From positions 1-18,810 of the forward strand of contig CATKEA010000124.1 in assembly GCA_949746915.1 (NCBI GenBank): a stretch of DNA of 18,810 bases, read 5' to 3'. The notes under the pieces are model-generated. The model was not told the origin of the DNA. It saw only the letters and a list, made by a program, of their open reading frames with translations, and searched no databases. The stretch is from an uncultured Bacilli bacterium (GTDB taxonomy: Bacteria; Bacillota_I; Bacilli_A; RF39; UBA660). The translations under genes and the position numbers were made by a program. Below, piece by piece: positions 8,890 to 15,696 of the stretch; within the stretch, counting starts at the first letter, position 1; each line of letters starts with the position of its first letter.

Positions 8890-10671
8890 CTAAATACCAG
8901 AACGCCAATTATTACCTCTGTCACCATTACCCCTATCAGCTCCAAGAATTCTATCACCCATTCTTTGTCTATCAGGAGCCTCAGGAACATCACCCCTCAA
9001 TGTTCTAATAGGATGAGCAGCTCTATATTTAGCACCTTCAACCGCATGACCAACCCTTTCACTAAGACTAGAGCTAAACATTTCTTGAGTAGTCTGATCA
9101 AGTCCATACTGTTCTGCAATCTTAGTAGCTTTATCATGATTACTTTTACTTTTAGCTGCTGTTGCCTTTGCAGAAGAAATATCGGACAAAGCATCAGCAG
9201 AAAAATTAACTGTTCTAGAAAATCTTTCAACCTCTCCAGTAGTAGCATTTCTCCTAACATCACTAAAAGTATATGAACTTTCTCCTCTTTGATAAGCAAG
9301 TTGCATTGCCTCTACGCGATCCTGGTCGGCAAGCATTTTTTGTTTAGAATCATCAAGTCCTTGTTGTGTAATACCAAATCTACTAGCAAGTGTTCTAGCA
9401 GCTGTACTTTGTTGAGCAGAACGTGAAGCACTTCTCACATAATTATTAACAAATCCACCTTTAGCTTTAGAATCACCTGTTCTAAGCTGAGCAGCAAGAT
9501 CACTTCCTGTACTCCATCCACTTTGAGCTTGTTTACCTTGTCCAGCAGCTTGACTAGATTCAGACATCGATCTAGTTGCAGCAGCTGCAGCTCCCATAAA
9601 TCCAGCACCACCAACCAATGCAGCGGTACCAGCAAGGGCACCAGCAAGACCTACACCTTGATTTGGATTCTTAATTCCTAACATTCCATAAATAAACTTA
9701 GGACCTTGCATCAAAAAGAACATTGCTCCAACAACAATCATTATTGTAACATACGATTTAGCAATTACACCAAGTCCACTAGGCATAGTTATAAAATCAG
9801 TATCTCCAGCTGCAAAGCTAGATAATATAAATATAACAAAATAGAACATAGCAAGTTTAATAAATAAATCTAAATATGTTGATATACTCATTTTAATCCA
9901 TGAAGCAAAAGCTCCATCTTTTGATGATTTTGGATCAATATAACTAATTATTGGTATAGGTGCAAGTAATTGTAAAAGTCCAAGTTTGATAAGCCTTATT
10001 GCAACGTCTATCGAATAAAAGAATAAAATAACAACTAAAATAATACCAACGATTGCAGACATCAACCAGTTAAAATCATAAGCAAAAATCTTTGAATCAC
10101 CATCGCATCCTTTAGTACCTTCTTTTAACATACTACTAACTGTATACCCAGCCAAGCTTTCGTCAGTAGTACTAGAACAAGCATCATTCTTTAAAATAAA
10201 TGCTCCAAGTGCCATAGAAGCCATATTTTCTCCATAATTAGCACCATTATTATTTGACGTATCGACTGTTTTTCCAATTATAACTTTAGGAATAACTGGA
10301 ACAATTTTGGCCTGAAGATTAATTGCCTCAGAAAAAATAGTTGGAACCAAAATAAGTAATATAAGCATCACTATCGTCCTAGGAATTATCTTCTGCATTC
10401 CTTTTTCTTTATCAAGTAAAGCATCTGGATTTATAACAGAATTAAGCAAAGAAAATGCCAGTTTAAACAACATATAAACGCCAAGAATAACATAAATACG
10501 CTTCGTAAATTCTTCTAATCCTCCTGTAAACATTTGAGTATTAGCTATATTTAGTAATCCTTCACTAATAAGACTAACAATAAAATAGATGGCTGAATTT
10601 ATTACTTTACCAAAAGTATATAAAATCTTACCAAACCAATCCCTCTCTAATGAGGCTACTGCCAATATCAT
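8890..10671 (-). CDS. VirB6/TrbL-like polytopic channel protein
   Basis: Polytopic membrane protein of 593 residues expected to form the translocation channel in the membrane. Hydrophobic segments are visible at about 24-42, 57-78, 98-114, 203-222, 225-243, 266-287 and 304-322. The stretch after 225 (IRLIKLGLLQLLAPIPIISYIDP...WIK) is the most family-like part, seen in VirB6/TrbL proteins of Gram-positive systems. An extracytoplasmic loop of about 75 residues with two Cys (165 and 189) lies between helices 3 and 4. From about 335 the protein becomes a soluble Gly/Ala/Ser/Gln-rich tail of some 250 residues, a common but fast-evolving part of the family. ATG start with AGGTGG about five bases upstream. 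It is the first gene after a terminator and opens the core secretion operon. Confidence 0.85.
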   Translation of the reverse strand: MILAVASLERDWFGKILYTFGKVINSAIYFIVSLISEGLLNIANTQMFTGGLEEFTKRIYVILGVYMLFKLAFSLLNSVINPDALLDKEKGMQKIIPRTIVMLILLILVPTIFSEAINLQAKIVPVIPKVIIGKTVDTSNNNGANYGENMASMALGAFILKNDACSSTTDESLAGYTVSSMLKEGTKGCDGDSKIFAYDFNWLMSAIVGIILVVILFFYSIDVAIRLIKLGLLQLLAPIPIISYIDPKSSKDGAFASWIKMSISTYLDLFIKLAMFYFVIFILSSFAAGDTDFITMPSGLGVIAKSYVTIMIVVGAMFFLMQGPKFIYGMLGIKNPNQGVGLAGALAGTAALVGGAGFMGAAAAATRSMSESSQAAGQGKQAQSGWSTGSDLAAQLRTGDSKAKGGFVNNYVRSASRSAQQSTAARTLASRFGITQQGLDDSKQKMLADQDRVEAMQLAYQRGESSYTFSDVRRNATTGEVERFSRTVNFSADALSDISSAKATAAKSKSNHDKATKIAEQYGLDQTTQEMFSSSLSERVGHAVEGAKYRAAHPIRTLRGDVPEAPDRQRMGDRILGADRGNGDRGNNWRSGI

Positions 10672-10700
10672 ATTTCCACCTCTTCACACAACAAATATTC

Positions 10701-10712
10701 ATTATAATTATA
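10701..10712 (-). promoter_or_regulatory. Possible promoter of the core T4SS operon (tandem -10 boxes)
   Basis: Two perfect TATAAT hexamers lie back to back (10707-10712 and 10701-10706), 30-40 bases before the VirB6-like start and directly after the terminator-like hairpin. No good -35 hexamer is found at 16-18 bases; the region is a T-run. A promoter here would make sense because the hairpin would otherwise isolate the downstream genes, but AT-rich DNA gives such boxes by chance. Confidence 0.35.
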
Positions 10713-10718
10713 TCATAT

Positions 10719-10749
10719 AAAAAAAAATAGTAACAGAAAATTTACTATT
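10719..10749 (-). terminator. Weak intrinsic terminator after the 434-aa gene
   Basis: On the coding strand, arms AATAGTAA and TTACTATT (8 bp, loop of 8) are followed by an uninterrupted T-run of nine overlapping the stem end. It lies 17 bases past the stop of the 434-aa gene. Only one G-C pair supports the stem, so termination may be partial. Confidence 0.5.
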
Positions 10750-10766
10750 ATTTTTATATTCTCTAC

Positions 10767-12071
10767 CTATCTTAAAATAAATGCAATACCACACAGTACT
10801 GATTCAGCATCAGGAAGCCCAGGAAGTGATAATAAAACTTCAATTATCAAAGGCAAAAAATAAATAGCAAGTCCAGCTATACAACGTTTTACAAACGCCT
10901 GAATTGACTTTTGCATAGCATCCTTATCTTGATTTAAAACCGCTTTAGTCAAATCAATACTACCAAATAAAATAATCAAAATTGGAATAATAACTTCAAT
11001 AAGACGGTAATATCTATTAAAATCATCCATTAAAGCCTTTACATCTTCATCATTACAATCAAGAGAAATATTACTTCCTAGTTCATCCCAATCTATTTTT
11101 TCCAATTGAACTCCGCCACCAACACCAGTTTTATCAACCGTTTCACCATTTGCATCAGTAGTAGTAGTTTCAGTTTCTTTAGTTGAATAACTATTATAAT
11201 CATCTGGATTAAGTCCAAGACCTGTCAAATATTCTCCACATGATTCCCCAAACGCTACAATATCTTTACTATGGTCACCACTAGCAGAATACTTATGTTG
11301 ACAATAAGTAAGCCAATTATCCATAACATCTTTACATCCACCAGTAAAATTAGGAATTTCATTAGCTTTCTGAGAATCTATTGAAAAATAAGCAACATTA
11401 GTATCTCTATTAATTTCCATTACAATTTCAATACCAGCAGTTGTTTTAACTGGATTACAACTAATAATATTGGCATTATTACCATTATTTAAATTACTCC
11501 CACTAGGATTTGGTCTAGTTTCTACTTTCGTCGGATCACTAATTTTCTTACTAGTAGCCTCTATTTCACCATAACTACCATCATTTGCCCCTGCCGCATC
11601 AACATCACTATTGTAATCTTTGATATCATCAGCACTTTCTCCTGCATATAAAACAAAACGATAAGGTGCAGTAGTATTACCAGTCTTAAAAACAACATAT
11701 CTAATTTTCGGACATACCCATTTATCATTAGAAGAATCATAAAACTTAGCAACATCAACTCTAGTAAAATCAAAAAATCCAGTAGAATCAGGATGATTAA
11801 CAAAGTAAGACAAACTAAAATTTGAACTAACAGTTTTACCAGAATCAACTATTTTCTTACTAAATCCCTCTTTACCATTAGAGCCATCATAAGTACCATA
11901 GCTAATAATTAAATCATTGTGTTCATCATCCAAAGTAACATTTTGATAAGCAATATCATAAGTACAAGAGAAACCTCCAGTAGCAGGAATAGCAAATACA
12001 TTATCATTACTTAAAACAAAACAAATAAGAAAAAACAAACAAAAACTCAAATATTTAAACCTTTTCATCAT
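10767..12071 (-). CDS. Secreted protein with C-terminal VirB2-like two-helix domain (long paralogue)
   Basis: Surface or envelope protein of 434 residues. A signal peptide occupies about 1-27. An N-terminal extracytoplasmic domain (about 36-145) contains CTYDIAY, then WVCPKIRYVVF and YRFVLYAG. A Cys-rich central part (Cys 205, 246, 257, 278) and a Thr/Gly-rich linker follow. From about 323 (LEKIDWDELG) to the end is a domain with two hydrophobic helices (about 356-375, 397-416) carrying FVKRCIAGLAIYFLP and LPGLPDAESVLCG. This arrangement repeats in the 288-aa protein, and the two-helix part repeats in the small pilin. AGGTGG is three bases before the first ATG and six before the second (12068), which may be the true start. 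Eight bases separate it from the gene upstream. Likely a pilin-derived surface subunit or adhesin of the apparatus; the role is inference. Confidence 0.8.
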   Translation of the reverse strand: MMKRFKYLSFCLFFLICFVLSNDNVFAIPATGGFSCTYDIAYQNVTLDDEHNDLIISYGTYDGSNGKEGFSKKIVDSGKTVSSNFSLSYFVNHPDSTGFFDFTRVDVAKFYDSSNDKWVCPKIRYVVFKTGNTTAPYRFVLYAGESADDIKDYNSDVDAAGANDGSYGEIEATSKKISDPTKVETRPNPSGSNLNNGNNANIISCNPVKTTAGIEIVMEINRDTNVAYFSIDSQKANEIPNFTGGCKDVMDNWLTYCQHKYSASGDHSKDIVAFGESCGEYLTGLGLNPDDYNSYSTKETETTTTDANGETVDKTGVGGGVQLEKIDWDELGSNISLDCNDEDVKALMDDFNRYYRLIEVIIPILIILFGSIDLTKAVLNQDKDAMQKSIQAFVKRCIAGLAIYFLPLIIEVLLSLPGLPDAESVLCGIAFILR

Positions 12072-12078
12072 GCACCAC

Positions 12079-12504
12079 CTACTTACTAAAATCCAGTTTC
12101 ACATCAATTGTGTAATCCTTAACACCATAAGGAGATTTCGGATAAAGTGTTATAATTGTTTTGGTAAGATTACACTTTTTATTACCATTATCCAAATAGA
12201 AATCTGAAAACTTCTTATATTTTAATTTGTATAAAAGCGCATACAAATCAATTTCTATACCGCTAGAACTACGCTTTTCTAACTCCTTTAACGTAAAAGC
12301 ATCATGTAAAGTTTCAGTATAATATTGACCTGTAAGTTTTTCAATCTTTCTTACTATCTTTTTTTCTGTATTAATATCAAAAATATTTCTTTTTACTGTA
12401 ATTAAAAGAAATGAAATAATTAAAACTACAAGACCAATAATAAAAATTTTTACAAGTCTTTTAGTATTATCATCAATATTACTAATTTCTCCTAAAATAT
12501 CCAT
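12079..12504 (-). CDS. Small bitopic membrane protein, unknown family
   Basis: A 141-residue protein with one hydrophobic helix at about 18-36, preceded by a short acidic-polar N-terminus (MDILGEISNIDDNTKR) and followed by a basic helical stretch (EKKIVRKIEKL) and a mixed strand-like C-terminal part. This predicts an inside N-terminus and an extracytoplasmic domain of about 100 residues. I do not recognise the family. The frame could begin at a GTG at 12510, but GAGG sits five bases before the ATG at 12504 and overlaps that GTG, so the ATG is preferred. It is the first gene after a strong terminator and a candidate promoter, and is followed after seven bases by the long pilin-domain paralogue, so the two are probably co-expressed and may act together. 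Confidence 0.75.
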   Translation of the reverse strand: MDILGEISNIDDNTKRLVKIFIIGLVVLIISFLLITVKRNIFDINTEKKIVRKIEKLTGQYYTETLHDAFTLKELEKRSSSGIEIDLYALLYKLKYKKFSDFYLDNGNKKCNLTKTIITLYPKSPYGVKDYTIDVKLDFSK

Positions 12505-12528
12505 AACCACCTCTACTATCTTAATCCA

Positions 12529-12557
12529 AGTATACTAAAAACAAAGAAAAAAAACAA
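12529..12557 (-). promoter_or_regulatory. Candidate promoter for the 141-aa / 434-aa gene pair
   Basis: TTGTTT (12552-12557) and TATACT (12529-12534) are separated by exactly 17 bases, about 25 bases before the ATG at 12504. The -10 box matches five of six consensus positions, the -35 only three. Location directly after a strong terminator supports it. Confidence 0.5.
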
Positions 12558-12566
12558 GTTAAAGAC

Positions 12567-12600
12567 AAAAAAAGTAACTATCAAAATGACAATTACTTTT
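12567..12600 (-). terminator. Strong intrinsic terminator after the 288-aa gene
   Basis: In the transcript, arms of 14 bases (12587-12600 and 12570-12583) pair fully when two G-U pairs are allowed, with a three-base loop (UUU), and the stem runs into a run of seven U. It begins 12 bases past the stop codon of the 288-aa gene. Confidence 0.8.
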
Positions 12601-12612
12601 ACATTAAAACAT

Positions 12613-13479
12613 CTACTTAAGTCCACAAAGAACTTCTTCAATTTCTGGTAATCCAGGTAAAGTAAAAACTACTTCAATAAGGGTAGGCAAGAAAAATATA
12701 GCAAGCGCTGCAATACATCTTTTTATAAATTTATTTGTAGTTTTCTCCATTGTATCTTTATTATTCATTCCTGCAGTAGCACCAGCAAAATCAAGTGCTC
12801 CAAATACTATTAATAAAATCGGTGCTATTATCTTTATCATATCAAAATATCTCTGTAATTCATCAATTAACTCACCCATAGTAGATTCACAAGAAGCTTC
12901 AACATCATCTCCAACCTTTTCCCATTCGATTTTTTCTAAACTATCTGATGGACTTGGTGAAGGAGAACTAGTTAGATCACTATTATCAGTACCAGGAGTA
13001 CTATTATTGTCATCTGAATTAGTATCATCTTGATTATTATTTTCCACCTGATTATCATCATTATTACTATTATCACTACTAGGAGAAATACTGTTTAAAT
13101 ATCCAGCATTACTAAGACCAACATAAACCCTAAAACCATCATTATTATCTTTAACTATTGTATAAGAAATCTTCGGACATACAAAATTGTCCCCATCTTT
13201 AAAATCATTAAACTCAAGCTTATTTATATAATTAGATTTACTATTAATATTATTTAATGGATTTTTACTCCCAGAATTAACATTAACCCACTCTTCATGA
13301 AGATTATTATCTTCATTAGAGATAATTAATCGTATCTTTTCCTCATTATTGCTATAACCAGTATAGGTAAGATCATATGAACAATCTAAATTACGTGCAT
13401 CAACAGAAGTAACAAAAAAAAATATCATAACAACAACACTCATGATTAAACATTTAAGTATTCTTTTTATCATATCCAT
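12613..13479 (-). CDS. Secreted protein with C-terminal VirB2-like two-helix domain (short paralogue)
   Basis: A 288-residue paralogue of the 434-aa protein. Signal peptide about 1-28; N-terminal domain about 33-125 with CSYDLTY, FVCPKISYTIV and FRVYVGLS, matching the equivalent segments of the longer protein. A very low-complexity linker of Asn, Asp, Ser and Pro spans about 130-180. The C-terminal domain (181-288) begins LEKIEWEKVG and has helices at about 213-230 and 254-272 with FIKRCIAALAIFFLP, ending LPGLPEIEEVLCG. It lacks the Cys-rich central region of its relative. ATG start, with AAGGGG just upstream. It forms its own transcription unit: promoter with extended -10 upstream, strong terminator downstream. 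Probably a surface-exposed minor subunit of the pilus or channel; this role is inferred from the shared domain and context only. Confidence 0.8.
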   Translation of the reverse strand: MDMIKRILKCLIMSVVVMIFFFVTSVDARNLDCSYDLTYTGYSNNEEKIRLIISNEDNNLHEEWVNVNSGSKNPLNNINSKSNYINKLEFNDFKDGDNFVCPKISYTIVKDNNDGFRVYVGLSNAGYLNSISPSSDNSNNDDNQVENNNQDDTNSDDNNSTPGTDNSDLTSSPSPSPSDSLEKIEWEKVGDDVEASCESTMGELIDELQRYFDMIKIIAPILLIVFGALDFAGATAGMNNKDTMEKTTNKFIKRCIAALAIFFLPTLIEVVFTLPGLPEIEEVLCGLK

Positions 13480-13495
13480 CTTCCCCTTCTTATGG

Positions 13496-13529
13496 GCTAT
13501 ATTATAGCATAAAACAACAAAAAAAGCAA
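13496..13529 (-). promoter_or_regulatory. Promoter of the 288-aa gene (extended -10) with overlapping palindrome
   Basis: A perfect TATAAT (13501-13506) is preceded by TGC, an extended -10 element, with TTGCTT (13524-13529) 17 bases upstream. A 13-base inverted repeat (arms GCTATA and TATAGC) covers the -10 at 13496-13508. The -35 lies in the stem of the preceding terminator. The start codon at 13479 follows with a short leader. Confidence 0.6.
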
Positions 13530-13542
13530 TATTTCTATTGCT
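13519..13542 (-). terminator. Intrinsic terminator after the small pilin gene
   Basis: Arms AGCAATA and TATTGCT (7 bp) close a GAAA tetraloop and are followed by seven T in a row on the coding strand. It lies 15 bases after the pilin stop codon, a textbook rho-independent signal. Confidence 0.8.
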
Positions 13543-13557
13543 AATTTAACAATCTTA

Positions 13558-13893
13558 CTATTTTCCAGCGTCTTCCCAACAACCAGCCCAGCTTGCTGTA
13601 CCTTCGACACCAGTATCAGCTGATGTAAATAATCCCATTAATAGAGTAACAATTGTAACTACGAAGAATACTGCAACAGCAGCAATACAACGTTTAATTA
13701 ATTTACTTGTTGCCCCTTTAATTTCTTTATCATCACTAGATAAAACAGCTTTTCCTAAATCAATAGCACCCATAATAATCAAAATGATAGGTACACCAAT
13801 TTGAATAATTGGAAAAATTCCTTTTCTAACAAATCTAACTACTGGTAATAAACCATTACAACGGTCTCCTGCCAAAATTTGTAAAAAATCCAT
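13558..13893 (-). CDS. VirB2/TrbC-like small two-helix pilin
   Basis: Candidate major T4SS pilin or channel-lining subunit, 111 residues. It has two hydrophobic helices (about 26-44 and 66-88) joined by a charged loop (KAVLSSDDKEIKG), the hairpin plan of VirB2/TrbC pilins. LIKRCIAAVAVFF in helix 2 and PIILIIMGAIDLGKAV in helix 1 recur in the two larger secreted paralogues. Cys at 12, 69 and 105. There is no clear cleaved signal peptide; the N-terminus is MDFLQILAGDRCNGLLP. The frame extends eight codons upstream to 13917, but a very strong GAGGAGGGAG ends five bases before the ATG at 13893, and 13917 falls at the -10 box. It is monocistronic between a strong promoter and a terminator, as expected for an abundant subunit. 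VirB2 assignment rests on topology and context. Confidence 0.8.
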   Translation of the reverse strand: MDFLQILAGDRCNGLLPVVRFVRKGIFPIIQIGVPIILIIMGAIDLGKAVLSSDDKEIKGATSKLIKRCIAAVAVFFVVTIVTLLMGLFTSADTGVEGTASWAGCWEDAGK

Positions 13894-13898
13894 TTGTT

Positions 13899-13908
13899 CT
13901 CCCTCCTC
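13899..13908 (-). promoter_or_regulatory. Very strong ribosome binding site of the small pilin gene
   Basis: GAGGAGGGAG on the coding strand, five bases before the ATG at 13893. It fixes that start over the in-frame upstream ATG at 13917 and is the longest Shine-Dalgarno match in the window, fitting high expression. Confidence 0.7.
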
Positions 13909-13951
13909 TATGTACATAGAATACTAAAATATCGACAAATTGTCAATATTT
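13907..13951 (-). promoter_or_regulatory. Promoter with two palindromes in front of the small pilin gene
   Basis: A consensus TTGACA (13941-13946) and TATTCT (13918-13923) are spaced by 17 bases; transcription would begin near 13911, giving a leader under 20 bases. A 25-base inverted repeat (12-base arms at 13927-13938 and 13940-13951, one mismatch) covers the -35, and a perfect 14-base palindrome (13907-13920, TCTATGTACATAGA) runs from the -10 to the ribosome site. Both look like operator sites. The larger one could also form an RNA hairpin in read-through transcripts from the tadZ-like gene. Confidence 0.65.
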
Positions 13952-13970
13952 CCATCTAAAAATCTGTAAA

Positions 13971-14948
13971 TCAGACTACTAAACCAAGTTTGATAAGCAT
14001 ATCCTTAAGTACCTCTGTATTATCACTTCTCTCATCTAAAGGAGGCACTACAAAGAATGATTTTATTCTTGCTTCATATTCAAATTCAGCAACATCTTTA
14101 CTTGATAAAACACATTTAGAAATAACAACTTTTCTTCCCTTCATTTTTTCAAAAATATTCCTATTTCTAACCATTAATTTATTTAACTTAATCATTGATG
14201 ATTCTAATAAATAAATAACATCTGTACAAATATCTACTTCTTCAACATCATTCAAATCTACTAAAATAGCTTGTACATTTCTATGTTTTAAAAGTTCACT
14301 AGCAAGTCCATCTTTGTTTACAGAAATCATTTCCTTATCATTAAAGAATATAAAATCACGCTTATTTACTTCTATCGCAACTGTAGAAACTCCACAATTT
14401 ATTAAAGTTTTCTTAAGCATATATGTAAGCGTTGTTGCTCCAGCATGTTCTGTTAAATTTTTAATACCCAAAATAAATGACCCACCTACACTAGCAGTAA
14501 CCATTCCTCCACTAAAACTAGAACTAGCTTGTTGCATAACTTGTGGTGTTGGTTGAGCTGTAACCTCAATTTGATGTAAATGAGCAACATCACGATATGA
14601 ATTAGGATTTGATAACAAATAATTAATACCATCTACATTTGTGGTAAAATTATAAATCCCCATCGAAATTATTTTAGATAAAAATGCTGGCTGTAAACAA
14701 ATTGGATTGTTATCAGGAAGTAATATTATTATTTTTTCTACATCAAGTGACATAGATAATTTCTGTAAATTCTTAGGATCCTGATAATCTTTTAATGCTG
14801 TTAAATCAAGAATCATTCTCCCAAAGAAAAAGTTAGCAAACATATCAATCAACTCATCTGCTGAAAATTGGCCGCTAACAGACTTTATTATTTCAATATT
14901 AAGTTGACCCAATAGTTCACGCTTATCATTTGCAACTATTACATTCAT
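13971..14948 (-). CDS. TadZ/CpaE-like protein with degenerate P-loop
   Basis: A 325-residue cytoplasmic protein. The first ~125 residues have the alternating strand-helix look of the atypical receiver-like domain of TadZ/CpaE (DLTAL, IIILLPDN, KIISMGIYNF). A short Gln/Ser/Pro linker is followed by a MinD/ParA-like fold from about 155 (FILGIKNLTEHAGATTLTYMLKK). The segment at 167-173 (EHAGATT) is where the deviant Walker A should be, but the lysine after the second glycine is Ala, so ATP hydrolysis is doubtful. TadZ-type proteins place the Tad machine in the cell. ATG start, 20 bases after the tadE-like gene, with GGGG upstream. The stop is TGA, one of only two in the window. The family call rests on fold pattern plus Tad context. 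Confidence 0.75.
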   Translation of the reverse strand: MNVIVANDKRELLGQLNIEIIKSVSGQFSADELIDMFANFFFGRMILDLTALKDYQDPKNLQKLSMSLDVEKIIILLPDNNPICLQPAFLSKIISMGIYNFTTNVDGINYLLSNPNSYRDVAHLHQIEVTAQPTPQVMQQASSSFSGGMVTASVGGSFILGIKNLTEHAGATTLTYMLKKTLINCGVSTVAIEVNKRDFIFFNDKEMISVNKDGLASELLKHRNVQAILVDLNDVEEVDICTDVIYLLESSMIKLNKLMVRNRNIFEKMKGRKVVISKCVLSSKDVAEFEYEARIKSFFVVPPLDERSDNTEVLKDMLIKLGLVV

Positions 14949-14968
14949 GTTTAACTACCCCTTTTCTT

Positions 14969-15466
14969 TTAAAATTTATCTACTTTATTTGAATAAACTG
15001 TTTTAGTTTCACCTTTAACACTAAATACACTAGGTACTAGTTGAAATAATTGATTAAGTCCAGGCACATTAACATTTACAAAAGTAATAATAGAGTATTC
15101 TCTACCAACTAAAGCTCCACTTCCAGTAACATCAACATCAACTCTTTTATAGCAAAAACCACCACTAGTAGCTCCTACTCCTAAAGCAGACAATTGACTT
15201 GGATAAACAGGTTTATAACCACCCATATTTCGGCATTGATCTAAATATCCAGTAGCAATACCATAACCAGAATTTCTCATAATAATGGCAATATCTTTAC
15301 CTGCTTGCTCAGTAATTCCCTCATTTCTTTCAATTATACTAATAATACCATTCTTAACCCGAAAGGCTTTAGTATAATTAACAGTCATTGCTAAATAACC
15401 ATTAACCAGAATCAAGAAAATAAGAATAATCTGAATAGTTAATGCACCACCTATAGCCTCTTTCAA
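14969..15466 (-). CDS. TadE-like pseudopilin
   Basis: A 165-residue protein with a very short N-terminus (MKEAIGGA), one hydrophobic helix at about 9-30, and an extracytoplasmic domain with Cys 78 and Cys 106 that could form a disulphide, as in TadE/TadG minor pseudopilins. The predicted start codon is TTG at 15466; it is supported by a GAGGTGAGG site four bases upstream and by the near-identical opening of the neighbouring small pilin (MKEASG). No ATG lies near enough to replace it without removing the helix. It is 31 bases after the flp-like gene and likely shares its promoter. TadE identity is inferred from size, topology and gene order. Confidence 0.75.
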   Translation of the reverse strand: MKEAIGGALTIQIILIFLILVNGYLAMTVNYTKAFRVKNGIISIIERNEGITEQAGKDIAIIMRNSGYGIATGYLDQCRNMGGYKPVYPSQLSALGVGATSGGFCYKRVDVDVTGSGALVGREYSIITFVNVNVPGLNQLFQLVPSVFSVKGETKTVYSNKVDKF

Positions 15467-15470
15467 CTAG

Positions 15471-15480
15471 CCTCACCTCT
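15471..15480 (-). promoter_or_regulatory. Ribosome binding site supporting a TTG start for the TadE-like gene
   Basis: AGAGGTGAGG on the coding strand ends four bases before TTG at 15466. It is the main local evidence for a non-ATG start. Confidence 0.55.
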
Positions 15481-15497
15481 TAACTTTAATTAAACTT

Positions 15498-15671
15498 TTA
15501 TCCTATACAATTTCCGTTAGCATCTTTTTTCTGACAATTAGTTGCAGAAGTCCAACTACCCATAATTGTATTTTTAATAGTTGGATACATAATCCAGAAA
15601 AATCCTATAATTGCTCCAACAGCAATTACAGTAACTACTGTCATACTTAACTCACCACTCGCTTCTTTCAT
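15498..15671 (-). CDS. Flp-like small pilin (57 aa)
   Basis: A short gene encoding a probable Tad-type fibre subunit. The product opens MKEASGELSM, has one hydrophobic helix at about 10-29, and ends with a polar tail containing two Cys (46 and 55) spaced like a small disulphide loop. Size and topology match Flp pilins. The usual Flp processing signature (Gly cleavage site with Glu five residues later, then Tyr) is not present: if cut after Gly 6, position +5 is Thr. The ATG has AGGAG (in AAAGGAGAG) about nine bases upstream. It sits behind the TadC-like gene with its own strong promoter and ahead of the TadE-like gene, which begins with almost the same residues. Assignment is by context, size and topology. 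Confidence 0.8.
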   Translation of the reverse strand: MKEASGELSMTVVTVIAVGAIIGFFWIMYPTIKNTIMGSWTSATNCQKKDANGNCIG

Positions 15672-15696
15672 TTTTATACTCTCCTTTCTATTATTA

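Noticed and set aside
8997..9647. Minus-strand frames inside the VirB6-like tail (and similar at 4955, 6283 and 11561)
   Set aside because: They are alternate-frame translations of real genes, with Leu/Ile-rich composition and no start signals.
13030..13100. A tandem repeat or CRISPR-like array
   Set aside because: The repeated look comes from Asn/Asp/Ser codons in the linker of the 288-aa protein; there are no constant repeats with unique spacers.
13894..13917. Upstream ATG for the small pilin at 13917
   Set aside because: It overlaps the predicted -10/start region, has no ribosome site, and would make the strong GAGGAGGGAG part of the coding sequence.
13927..13951. The inverted repeat reads as a terminator of the tadZ-like gene
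   Set aside because: The stem is not followed by a proper U-run and it coincides with a consensus -35, so an operator is the better reading; partial termination is still possible.
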